From: a virus
IMG/VR virus record: IMGVR_UViG_3300030104_001764
Location: 1-26,486 of that record
Direction: 5' to 3' (one strand)
Length of the DNA: 26,486 nt
The translations under genes were made by a program, and so were the position numbers. Under the pieces are notes generated by a model. It had not been told where the DNA came from and did not search any database. It saw only the letters and a program-made list of their open reading frames with translations. The first letter of the stretch is position 1. Every line of letters begins with the position of its first letter. Positions 14,342 through 20,304 of this stretch are shown here, piece after piece.

Positions 14342-14366
14342 AAATCGGCTTTAAATGTATAGAAAA

Positions 14367-15506
14367 TTATGAGGCCATAGCGACTCTATTCCAATCGGTT
14401 TTTTTCATGTTTAAAACTTGCCCGCCTAGTTTTTGCCAAAAGTCAACATCATCAGCTTTAGCAGTATTACCGACTCTAGTTACTGCATTAACAAAAGTTG
14501 CCCTGTTAACGGGCTTGTCATTTTCATAACCCGCTTGCCCAATAGTTTTTAACAATCCGTCTAATACGTTGCTAGTTTCTTTTTTAGATAAAGTTAAAAC
14601 TTTTCCTAAATTTTCTACTGCCTCGGTTGTTTCTACGTCTATCGTATCTTCTGACGCTAATTTCATTTTTTCTAAATTTTCATCAAAAGAATCTCTGGAC
14701 GCATAAGAGCTAACAATATCCCGCAGTTGTAATTTTAAACTGTGATTATCAGCCTCTTTAGTTTCATTGGTTAAAATATTCCAAGTGTCCCCGTCTCGAG
14801 CTGACGTTATATGAGATTTTCTTGTTATGTTTTGGTTCTGCATTCCATTAAGGCAAGCTAGAGTCCAATTAATTCCGAATGCTGAAATACTGCCCGCTCC
14901 CGTTTCAGAATTAGAAAGCCCGATTCCATGTGCCATAATGTCATTAACATTAGCTCCCGTTCCCGTTATGAGTTCGGATTTTAAACGTATGTACATTTTC
15001 TTTTGAGTAATGGCGCAATTAACAATCTTCCAACAAGCGTCCGATTCCATTAATTGAGGCAATGCAGATTCTAATAAATCAGAATTATCAAAAGTTTTAA
15101 ATTTATCAGATAAAAAAGCTCTAGCCGTACCGCTTGGGTTCATACCTTGGTTTAAATCATCATAAGTTCTAACCATTCGCTTATTGTTTTCTTTTTGCCA
15201 AATAGCATTAGTCAATGAATCATATTCTCTAGGATATTCAGATTGTAAACGCCTAGCCGTTCTAACATCTAACCCGTTCTTTTGGGCTATTTGGTCAAAA
15301 CATAAATCATTAACTTTTAAAAAGCGTGTCGGCTCCCCGCCGTTACCCTCTATAACAATTTCACTTTGTGTGTGTGGAACGTCCTGAATAGTTCTAAATT
15401 GAAGTTCTTTAGTTGGTGCTATAAAATCTTGTTTCCTAGCATTGGTATCTTTAATGCGGATTAAAAGCTTTTCTAAAGTGTTATTTTCGTTTTCTATATT
15501 ATGCAT
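14367..15506 (-). CDS. DUF932-like phage/plasmid protein
   Basis: A 379-residue soluble protein. It shows the run of motifs I associate with DUF932/TIGR03299: ARAFLSDKFKTFDNSDLLES in the first half, then a SNSETGAGSISAFG block followed by LACLNGM, then the ITRKSHI motif and a helical C-terminus with SKKETSNVLDGLL. Family members are common on phages and plasmids and have no settled function; links to DNA metabolism or takeover are only suggested. Start ATG 15504-15506 follows AATAGGAGATAAAT. It is alone in its unit between the promoter at 15558-15585 and the terminator at 14311-14341. Confidence 0.72.
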   Translation of the reverse strand: MHNIENENNTLEKLLIRIKDTNARKQDFIAPTKELQFRTIQDVPHTQSEIVIEGNGGEPTRFLKVNDLCFDQIAQKNGLDVRTARRLQSEYPREYDSLTNAIWQKENNKRMVRTYDDLNQGMNPSGTARAFLSDKFKTFDNSDLLESALPQLMESDACWKIVNCAITQKKMYIRLKSELITGTGANVNDIMAHGIGLSNSETGAGSISAFGINWTLACLNGMQNQNITRKSHITSARDGDTWNILTNETKEADNHSLKLQLRDIVSSYASRDSFDENLEKMKLASEDTIDVETTEAVENLGKVLTLSKKETSNVLDGLLKTIGQAGYENDKPVNRATFVNAVTRVGNTAKADDVDFWQKLGGQVLNMKKTDWNRVAMAS

Positions 15507-15530
15507 ATTTATCTCCTATTTTTAAAATGC

Positions 15531-15555
15531 AAAAAGCGGGCTTAATTACCCGCTT
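15531..15555 (-). terminator. Intrinsic terminator overlapping the next transcription start
   Basis: A 7-bp stem AAGCGGG (15534-15540) with CCCGCTT (15549-15555), then TTTTTGC on the minus strand. A promoter lies directly upstream with its predicted start inside the right-hand arm, so only readthrough RNA from upstream would form the whole hairpin. Confidence 0.75.
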
Positions 15556-15557
15556 AA

Positions 15558-15585
15558 ATAGTATACGATTTTTCTTATATGTAAA
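15558..15585 (-). promoter_or_regulatory. Promoter of the DUF932-like gene
   Basis: Minus strand TTTACA (15580-15585), a 16-bp spacer and TACTAT (15558-15563); start predicted near 15551. A degenerate copy of the recurring element (TATACGA reading, 15562-15568) touches the -10. The promoter lies between the stop of the 52-residue ORF and the terminator hairpin. Confidence 0.55.
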
Positions 15586-15589
15586 GTTT

Positions 15590-15748
15590 TTAGTTATTTA
15601 CTATTGGTTTAAATATTAGAACGCCATTTTTTAATCTGCTGACCCATCCTACGCTTATCCATTTATCTTTATAGGTTTTCATTTTTAAATGATTTTCTAA
15701 AATATTAACTTCCCTATAAATAACTTTTTGTATTTCATCATTTAACAT
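15590..15748 (-). CDS. 52-residue early protein
   Basis: ATG 15746-15748 lies inside the last codons of the Gp88-like gene (7-bp overlap), with GGGAG 9 bases upstream. The product MLNDEIQKVIYREVNILENH continues with a basic WISVGWVSRLKNGVLIFKP tail that looks like a small beta unit. It ends just before the promoter of the DUF932-like gene. No family recognised. Confidence 0.6.
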   Translation of the reverse strand: MLNDEIQKVIYREVNILENHLKMKTYKDKWISVGWVSRLKNGVLIFKPIVNN

Positions 15749-16440
15749 TTTCCAAAATCTCCCGCTATGTGATGTCTTAATACAGTTCCAAAAGGTAGTT
15801 CTTGAGTAAATTTTAATAACTGTATTTCGTCCCGCTCGGTATCAGCTCCGTTAACTGTTGCCTCCCAATGTAATTTAACATTGCCTGCCGTTGCATAACA
15901 ACCGCCGTTTTCTGTTTCACTACCCGCTTTTTTCTTATACGTCCCATGGTCGGTAAATCCAATAGCAAAATTTCTATCAATACGACTACATAATGGTTTT
16001 CCATTTCCGCAGTCCCTACAATTAGAATTGTTATATTCAGCTGGGCATCTAACAATTTTAAAATCATTTAGCGTTTCTGATTTACCATTAGTTTTCCAGA
16101 ATGTCTCTTTAACATTTATAACTACGGGTACGAATGAATGTAAAAGCATATCCGCAATGTTTTTTGCTGAATAGTTTATAGCCGTTTTACCTTTTCTTAA
16201 CTTATGTTTCCAAAAGCTAGGATTAAAATGTGAGTAAGTAAAACTAACGCCGCCTTTTGGAACGGAATCAGATACTGCATCAAGATAGCTATAATCTATT
16301 TCTGTGGCACCCGCTGAAGTATCAGGTTTTAAATTACAAGTTTTAGGGCAAGTTGCAAATTTATCTTGGCCTCCCGCTCTATAAGTTACTGCACAATAAG
16401 TTGTTTTTTTTGCAGTAGAATTTTTGACTAATTTAATCAT
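15742..16440 (-). CDS. Gp88-like cysteine-rich protein
   Basis: A 232-residue protein with nine cysteines: C16, C31 and C35 (CPKTC), C132, C141, C144, C151 (CPAEYNNSNCRDCG...LC), C181 (GGCYATAG) and C232. With VSFTYSHF, IGFTDHG, LHWEA and LRHHIAGDF these are the conserved blocks of the phage Gp88/DUF7227-type family, whose function is not established; the cysteines suggest an Fe-S or zinc site. Compared with the order I recall for other phages, GGCYA..RHHIAGDF lies after the CPAEY block instead of before it. Start ATG overlaps the upstream TGA (ATGA). Confidence 0.65.
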   Translation of the reverse strand: MIKLVKNSTAKKTTYCAVTYRAGGQDKFATCPKTCNLKPDTSAGATEIDYSYLDAVSDSVPKGGVSFTYSHFNPSFWKHKLRKGKTAINYSAKNIADMLLHSFVPVVINVKETFWKTNGKSETLNDFKIVRCPAEYNNSNCRDCGNGKPLCSRIDRNFAIGFTDHGTYKKKAGSETENGGCYATAGNVKLHWEATVNGADTERDEIQLLKFTQELPFGTVLRHHIAGDFGKC

Positions 16441-16766
16441 TTATCAGCTCCCTTTACTTTTTTAGCCGTTGCATCATATTCGGCCTCGGTTACATAAGAA
16501 TAAGAGGCTAGAAATTCTTCTTTTGAAATTTGAAAAAAATCCCTCATTTTTTCCCAATCGGTCGTAAAGTCTATCGCTTTTGAATTTCTTGAATAACCAA
16601 TTACCAAAAAATCTATATCTTCAAAATGTTCTATTTCATCTTTAGAAATATAATTCGCAAGTGAGCTATGGGTTTTTCCTCCGAACCAAGCCGTTCCGTC
16701 TTTAGTTTCCATAGGTATCCAATTATTTTTTTTAAGTTCTTTTATTTGTTTATCAGATAAAAACAT
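16437..16766 (-). CDS. Early protein, paralogue A of the W-F-G / IGY family
   Basis: A 109-residue protein. It begins FLSDKQIKELKKNNW and contains AWFGG and FLVIGYSRN, then an acidic helical extension FFQISKEEFLASY. The same pattern occurs in the 74-residue product at 18177-18401, so the two are paralogues within one genome; this copy has ~40 extra residues at the C-terminus. ATG 16764-16766 follows ATAGGAGAAATAAA. The gene is first in its unit and its TGA overlaps the next ATG. Function unknown. Confidence 0.68.
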   Translation of the reverse strand: MFLSDKQIKELKKNNWIPMETKDGTAWFGGKTHSSLANYISKDEIEHFEDIDFLVIGYSRNSKAIDFTTDWEKMRDFFQISKEEFLASYSYVTEAEYDATAKKVKGADK

Positions 16767-16779
16767 TTTATTTCTCCTA

Positions 16780-16810
16780 TATATGTGATTTATCCCATAC
16801 TTGTACTAAA
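16780..16810 (-). promoter_or_regulatory. Promoter-operator cassette, copy D
   Basis: TTTAGT (16805-16810), then GTATGGGATAAATCACATATA on the minus strand, followed by ATAGGAG. This copy has TATGGGA instead of TATGCGA. The -10 position is less certain (CACATA or CATATA, spacer 17-19). Confidence 0.45.
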
Positions 16811-16837
16811 AAGAAAAGGCCGTGTCAATCACGGCCT
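16808..16837 (-). terminator. Intrinsic terminator
   Basis: An 8-bp perfect stem AGGCCGTG (16817-16824) with CACGGCCT (16830-16837), loop TCAAT, followed on the minus strand by TTTTCTTTTT. It ends the long unit that includes 16843-19107. Confidence 0.87.
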
Positions 16838-16842
16838 ATTTG

Positions 16843-16938
16843 TTATCGTTTTCGCCCCCGTCTTATAGGTTTATTTTTAAGATGTTTTTCATAATCTGAC
16901 CCGTATAAAAGTTTAGCTAATAAATGAAATAAAAACAT
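16843..16938 (-). CDS. 31-residue basic microprotein
   Basis: ATG 16936-16938 overlaps the TAA of the previous gene by one base (TAATG) and AATAGGAG lies 9 bases upstream. The product is MFLFHLLAKLLYGSDYEKHL followed by a very basic end (NKPIRRGRKR). It is amphipathic at the front and ends 6 bp before a terminator. The clear ribosome site, coupling and terminator support translation; the short length keeps this tentative. Confidence 0.5.
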   Translation of the reverse strand: MFLFHLLAKLLYGSDYEKHLKNKPIRRGRKR

Positions 16939-17330
16939 TATGCAATTCTCCTATTCTCGGCTTTGGCCGTTACATTTATGACAATTACATTTTCTTGTAA
17001 ATCATTATCTAAAATTATTCTTTTATAATTAAAAGCTATTAAATCATTTATTTGGGCTTTTTTCTTTATCCCTGAAATAGATAATCTTCTATCGCCTCTA
17101 TTTACAGTTTTGTAAAATGAAATAGTACAAAGCGTATCATCTTCATAATAGGCCAATAACTTATGCTTTTCGCCATTTACCATTTTATCAAAATCAATAC
17201 CAAATAGTTTGGCAAATCTCCTGATACTTGTATTAGCATCTATTATCGCCTTGTTTAACATTGTGTTGGTTAGCCTGAGCTGTCCGAAGTCAGGGCTTAA
17301 AGTTTTTAAAATTTTATCTTCTTTATTCAT
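16938..17330 (-). CDS. Unknown early protein (130 residues)
   Basis: A basic, helical N-terminus (MNKEDKILKTLSPDFGQLRL, then IRRFAKLFGIDFDKM) is followed by a beta-rich half with LLAYYEDDTLCTISFYK and a VIVINVTAKAE end. No motif known to me. Its ATG overlaps the TGA of the gene before it (ATGA) with GGAGG 6 bases upstream, and its TAA overlaps the next ATG. It is part of a tightly packed unit with a single terminator at 16808-16837. Confidence 0.65.
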   Translation of the reverse strand: MNKEDKILKTLSPDFGQLRLTNTMLNKAIIDANTSIRRFAKLFGIDFDKMVNGEKHKLLAYYEDDTLCTISFYKTVNRGDRRLSISGIKKKAQINDLIAFNYKRIILDNDLQENVIVINVTAKAENRRIA

Positions 17331-17482
17331 CGTTCGCCTCCAAGTTGTTCAATTACATTTTCAATACAATCGCCAATAGTTATTAAACTGCCATCGTTAT
17401 CTTTTGGTTTATCATATAACTTGGCTTGTTTTACCTGACGTTGAATGTCATACATATCGCATAACATGTCTTCTTTATCCAT
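17327..17482 (-). CDS. 51-residue acidic early protein
   Basis: ATG 17480-17482 follows AGGAGGT at 5-6 bases, a very strong ribosome site. The product MDKEDMLCDMYDIQRQVKQA continues with GSLITIGDCIENVIEQLGGE. It is acidic and helical with two cysteines. The TGA overlaps the next ATG, and the front overlaps the previous gene by 8 bp. No family recognised. Confidence 0.62.
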   Translation of the reverse strand: MDKEDMLCDMYDIQRQVKQAKLYDKPKDNDGSLITIGDCIENVIEQLGGER

Positions 17483-17639
17483 CGGTTACCTCCTGTATTC
17501 TTTTAAAATCTATTGATTCAGTTTCAGATATTTCTTCATGTCCGTCAGTATAGTTTGCTTTTGCATCTTCTTCATTTTCAGCGCAAACAGTCCATACTTC
17601 AGTAACTTCTTTCCATACTTCTATTTCATAGGTTTTCAT
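17475..17639 (-). CDS. 54-residue acidic early protein
   Basis: ATG 17637-17639 with AAAGGAG 7 bases upstream. The product MKTYEIEVWKEVTEVWTVCA then NEEDAKANYTDGHEEISETE resembles small single-domain beta-alpha proteins that phages carry with unknown function (a strand with alternate aromatics, then an 'A-x-EDA' helix). It overlaps the neighbouring genes on both sides. Confidence 0.6.
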   Translation of the reverse strand: MKTYEIEVWKEVTEVWTVCAENEEDAKANYTDGHEEISETESIDFKRIQEVTDG

Positions 17640-17798
17640 TTAGTCGCTCCTTTAAAGTTATTCCAAACTCGTAGCCTCTTCTGTAGTAGGCAGATGATCG
17701 TTTGGATTCATTCATACTGCCGTTTATAAAAGCATCACTCACGCCCTCTTCAAAAGCCGTTAAATACGTTGCTCTTTCTTTTGTAATGGGTGGATCAT
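17626..17798 (-). pseudogene. Frameshifted paralogue of the SAYYRRG small protein
   Basis: From the ATG at 17796-17798, which overlaps the TGA of the gene before it (ATGA), only 12 codons are open. One base later in register the frame stays open to TGA 17626-17628 and reads PPITKERATYLTAFEEG, then a tail containing SAYYRRGYEFGITL. This matches the intact 57-residue protein at 23417-23590 (HFEEG...SAYYRRGFDFGMTL) along its length. The 173-nt stretch is one base short of 58 codons. A single-base deletion just after the start explains all of this; a sequencing error, a non-AUG start or programmed slippage remain possible. Confidence 0.65.
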
Positions 17799-18187
17799 TG
17801 CGTTGCCTCTACACAATTATTACAAAAGACTTTCCCATTGTTTCCATGAAATTCGCCATCACAATATAAAGGCTCTTCAACTTCGTAATATTGATAATGT
17901 TTGCAACTATCACATTCTAAAGATTCAGTTTCAGGAATAACTAATTCATTATCAAAATCGGTTTCTAAATCTCCATTACAATTAATTTTTACTGAATAAA
18001 TGCAATCCATATCGCCATCTTCATCGTCAAATAAATGTAGATCATACCACCAGCTTTTATATTTAAAGCCTCCCCAAGCGTCATGTCTTTGATCAATGTC
18101 TTGCATTTCCTTTTTAAATTTTTCAAAGTAATTAATTGCTACTTTTCTAAATTCAAAATCACTTTCCCATAATTCTTTAATCTTCAT
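17795..18187 (-). CDS. Early protein with C-terminal zinc-ribbon-like cysteines
   Basis: The chosen start ATG 18185-18187 follows GGAGC 6 bases upstream; earlier codons in the frame lack a site. The 130-residue product has an aromatic, acidic N-terminal half (HDAWGGFKYKSWWYDLHLFD). Near the end it has CDSC, YCDGEFH and CNNC, two CxxC pairs with a middle Cys/His that could bind zinc. It overlaps the previous gene by 11 bp and its TGA overlaps the ATG remnant of the frameshifted gene. Function unknown; zinc-mediated binding is inferred. Confidence 0.63.
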   Translation of the reverse strand: MKIKELWESDFEFRKVAINYFEKFKKEMQDIDQRHDAWGGFKYKSWWYDLHLFDDEDGDMDCIYSVKINCNGDLETDFDNELVIPETESLECDSCKHYQYYEVEEPLYCDGEFHGNNGKVFCNNCVEATQ

Positions 18188-18401
18188 TATATTGCTCCTT
18201 TTTATAACCAATAATTAAAAAATTATATCCTTGTGTTTCTTCGCTACCATCAAGATCAATTATATCATTAATGGTGGATAAAGCGTTGTGTTTGCAATCC
18301 CAATCTTGGCCGAACCACATACAATTAGATTTAGTCGGTATTAAATCCCAACCTTTTGCTTTAAGATCTTTTTTTTGATCTTTTGTTAAAAATGACTTCA
18401 T
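18177..18401 (-). CDS. Early protein, paralogue B of the W-F-G / IGY family
   Basis: Start ATG 18399-18401 is fixed by GGAGG 8 bases upstream; the in-frame ATG five codons earlier would place that site inside the gene. The 74-residue protein begins MKSFLTKDQKKDLKAKGW and has MWFGQDW and FLIIGYKKE, matching the product at 16437-16766 (FLSDKQIKELKKNNW, AWFGG, FLVIGY). The TAA of the upstream 39-residue gene overlaps the ATG (TAATG). Function unknown. Confidence 0.66.
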   Translation of the reverse strand: MKSFLTKDQKKDLKAKGWDLIPTKSNCMWFGQDWDCKHNALSTINDIIDLDGSEETQGYNFLIIGYKKEQYNED

Positions 18402-18520
18402 TATATAAGCCTCCATTGATTAGGGTTGCCCTCATGCCAAATTGAATGCCACATATCAACTTCTTTTTTGTTTTTAAAATATCGAGCTGAGGCCACGGCT
18501 TTTTTAATTACTTCTTTCAT
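18401..18520 (-). CDS. 39-residue early peptide
   Basis: The frame is open further upstream, but ATG 18518-18520 has GGAGG 6-7 bases before it and matches the overlapping-gene pattern here. The product is MKEVIKKAVASARYFKNKKE then VDMWHSIWHEGNPNQWRLI, basic then aromatic. The TAA overlaps the next ATG by one base. It overlaps the previous gene by 17 bp. Short, so only moderately sure. Confidence 0.52.
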   Translation of the reverse strand: MKEVIKKAVASARYFKNKKEVDMWHSIWHEGNPNQWRLI

Positions 18521-18806
18521 TCTCGGCCTCCACATACTTTGAAAGGTCATAATCACAAACATCCGCAAGACTTTTTGGACATTGAAAACGAGTGAACAAA
18601 AGTTTGGCATCTTGTAAAATGCCTCGCTCTTTTCTTCTGGCCTCAGTTGTACTCAGCTCTCCGTCTTCATAAATGCTTTCAGGAGCTAACCCACATACTA
18701 TGTCTCGCCAACATTCATAAGCCTCCGCTTTAGTTTTAGGAAAAGCACCCCTAACGTAGTTCCATCTTGGGTCATCGTTAGGAAATATAATTTTAACTCT
18801 GTTCAT
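18504..18806 (-). CDS. Unknown early protein (100 residues)
   Basis: Read from ATG 18804-18806 with GGGAG 7-8 bases upstream; the frame has earlier ATGs without a site. The product begins MNRVKIIFPNDDPRWNYVRG, has CWRDIVCGLAPE and RRKERGILQDAKLLFTRFQC, and ends acidic. No motif recognised. It overlaps the preceding and following genes. Confidence 0.62.
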   Translation of the reverse strand: MNRVKIIFPNDDPRWNYVRGAFPKTKAEAYECWRDIVCGLAPESIYEDGELSTTEARRKERGILQDAKLLFTRFQCPKSLADVCDYDLSKYVEAENERSN

Positions 18807-19107
18807 ATTTTTTCTCCCTTTGGTGCATATCTGTATCTTCATCAAAAAAAGCCCCCATATAAGTTTTTTTCTTTAACTCTTCAAAGCATCTTTTTGTAAT
18901 TCGAGCAAGAGTACCACTTTGATAGGTCATACAATCATTCCAATAAACACCCTCTTTATGAGGGTCTTCATTAAGGTCTATGCCATACCAATCTTTGGTA
19001 ATTTCTTCATGTCTTTGATAAGCATCTTTTTCAGTAGCAATCAATATTGATTGGCTACATTCAAATTCTCCATGATGCTCTTCAACAGTCGCATAATAAT
19101 ATTTCAT
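18793..19107 (-). CDS. Unknown early protein (104 residues)
   Basis: First gene of a long unit. ATG 19105-19107 with GGAGG 6-7 bases upstream. The product starts MKYYYATVEEHHGEFECSQS (a strand with alternating aromatics, then the surface) and has ATEKDAYQRHEEITKDWYG, plus a CMTYQSGTLARITKRCFEEL segment. It resembles small single-domain phage proteins of unknown function. The leader contains one reversed TATGSGA element at 19147-19153. No family is named. Confidence 0.63.
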   Translation of the reverse strand: MKYYYATVEEHHGEFECSQSILIATEKDAYQRHEEITKDWYGIDLNEDPHKEGVYWNDCMTYQSGTLARITKRCFEELKKKTYMGAFFDEDTDMHQREKKYEQS

Positions 19108-19159
19108 ATCTAGCCTCCAAGCTATTTGTTTAAATTAAAATAACGATATGCGATTTTTT

Positions 19160-19591
19160 CTATAAGATCAAGTCAAAAGTTTTTTGCCAATCAAAAGGCT
19201 CAGAACAAAAGTAATGTGGCTCTAATTTTATTCCTTGTTCTTTCAGCTCTATGGCTTGGTCAGCTCTATATAAATGAAGGCCTTTAGTGCTTTTAACTAA
19301 TATCCAAACGGAAGCGTCTTTATGCAGAGTTATCCAACTAATTTGTTGAGGGCTTAGATTGACGGCATTAAACTTCACATATTTCAATTCTACAAAATGA
19401 AATTTATGTTTGTCATCACAGATTAGTAAATCAGGAAGGCCAAGGGTCATCCAATTTTCTATTCTACTAAGTCTTAATGGTTTACTGTATTGTAGTGAGG
19501 CTCTCTTTAATTGTTCGTACAGACCCGCTTCCTTTTTTATCGGGTTTTGTTTCCTCGTGTTCAATAACTTCCTCAGCGTATCTCGGTTCAT
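19160..19591 (-). CDS. PD-(D/E)xK endonuclease (VRR-NUC-like)
   Basis: A 143-residue nuclease-like protein. It has LSRIENW (Glu at ~45), the signature GLPDLLICDD at 51-60 (Asp54), FVELK at 66-70 (Glu68, Lys70) and the LSPQQISW helix at 79-86 followed by WILVK. This E...GxPD...ExK...QxxW order is the VRR-NUC/Holliday-resolvase-like fold found in many phages, cutting branched or structured DNA. Its first ~36 codons overlap the end of the small-terminase gene in another frame. That region carries GLYEQLKRASLQYSK, which is family-like, so the overlap seems genuine. AAGGA lies 11 bases before the ATG. Confidence 0.78.
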   Translation of the reverse strand: MNRDTLRKLLNTRKQNPIKKEAGLYEQLKRASLQYSKPLRLSRIENWMTLGLPDLLICDDKHKFHFVELKYVKFNAVNLSPQQISWITLHKDASVWILVKSTKGLHLYRADQAIELKEQGIKLEPHYFCSEPFDWQKTFDLIL

Positions 19592-20063
19592 TTTGTTTCA
19601 GTTCCTTCAAAGCTTTTAGGACTTCGTCTTTAGACATACTATCTATAGTCCCGTGACGGATTTCTGATTTATTAATATAAATATTTCCATTGGCTTGGCC
19701 TCGTCTATATTCGGCCTGAACTGCGGCTGAATATGCCCCATTCTCTATAGCCAAATCTCTAATTCTTTGTAGGTCTCTTAAATGTCTTTTAAATGTAATG
19801 CCGTATTTCTCATCAAGTTCATCTCGATAAGCTTGGATAGCTCGACAGATATGTGGGCAGATTTGAGGGTTAGTCATTTCATAAGCTCTAGTGTGAGCTG
19901 AAGAAGCTGGGTATCCAGCATTAATTGCAGCTTCCCTCAAAGTTATCATTCCATCATTAGAAACAACTTCTTTTACAAACTTCTCTTGTTTCCTAGTAAG
20001 CTTACTATGAAGGTCAGCTTTTGGTCTTCCTCGACCCTTTTTCAAAGGCTTTAAGTTATTCAT
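19482..20063 (-). CDS. terS: Terminase small subunit (Terminase_2-like)
   Basis: A 193-residue protein from ATG 20061-20063. It has a basic front (LKKGRGRPKAD), then the helix-turn-helix LTRKQEKFVKEVV...TLREAAINAGYPASSAHTRA (22-60), a helical middle with FKRHLRDLQRIRDLAIENG and YSAAVQAEYRRGQANG, and a SMSKDEVLKALKELK stretch. This is the pattern of small terminases, which bind the packaging site and pass DNA to the large subunit. It stands among early genes, 7.5 kb from terL. An ATG 63 bases earlier would add an aromatic leader unlike the family and crosses a promoter. No ribosome site precedes the chosen ATG. Confidence 0.78.
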   Translation of the reverse strand: MNNLKPLKKGRGRPKADLHSKLTRKQEKFVKEVVSNDGMITLREAAINAGYPASSAHTRAYEMTNPQICPHICRAIQAYRDELDEKYGITFKRHLRDLQRIRDLAIENGAYSAAVQAEYRRGQANGNIYINKSEIRHGTIDSMSKDEVLKALKELKQNEPRYAEEVIEHEETKPDKKGSGSVRTIKESLTTIQ

Positions 20064-20069
20064 CCTATA

Positions 20070-20098
20070 TATATAGACCAGAAAATATTTTTTTGCAA
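20070..20098 (-). promoter_or_regulatory. Promoter placing the transcript start at the terS ATG
   Basis: TTGCAA (20093-20098), a 17-bp spacer and TATATA (20070-20075) on the minus strand, with only six bases (TATAGG) between the -10 and the ATG. The expected start coincides with the ATG, so the mRNA would be leaderless or nearly so. Confidence 0.5.
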
Positions 20099-20146
20099 AA
20101 AACTTTTTCGCCCTTAGTAAGGCCAAAATTGATCTAATATTGTAAA

Positions 20147-20246
20147 GTTACATTTTTGAAATCAAATATGTAACCAAATATGTAACCATAGAATCCTTAT
20201 GTACTAACGATTACAGAAGGAAGTTACATAAGTTACACCAGTTACA
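20147..20246. repeat. GTTACA repeat cluster upstream of terS
   Basis: GTTACA occurs at 20147-20152, 20223-20228, 20232-20237 and 20241-20246, and its complement TGTAAC at 20169-20174 and 20181-20186. The last three are spaced exactly 9 bp, the two reversed copies 12 bp. Together they form an inverted arrangement around a ~40-bp centre. They lie between the terminator of the 151-residue gene and terS. A protein-binding array (packaging site or origin) is inferred. Confidence 0.7.
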
Positions 20247-20304
20247 CCTATATTTAACAAAAAATATTTTTTTTATTTTCAGCTCTATATATAAAGAAGA
20301 TTAA

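Noticed and set aside
18521-18610. Longer N-terminus for the 39-residue peptide
   Set aside because: No ribosome site precedes the earlier ATG, and the extension is antisense-like low-quality sequence already coding for the previous gene in another frame.
20064-20126. Longer N-terminus for TerS
   Set aside because: The extra 21 residues are aromatic/basic and unlike the family, and the DNA there forms a promoter with good spacing.
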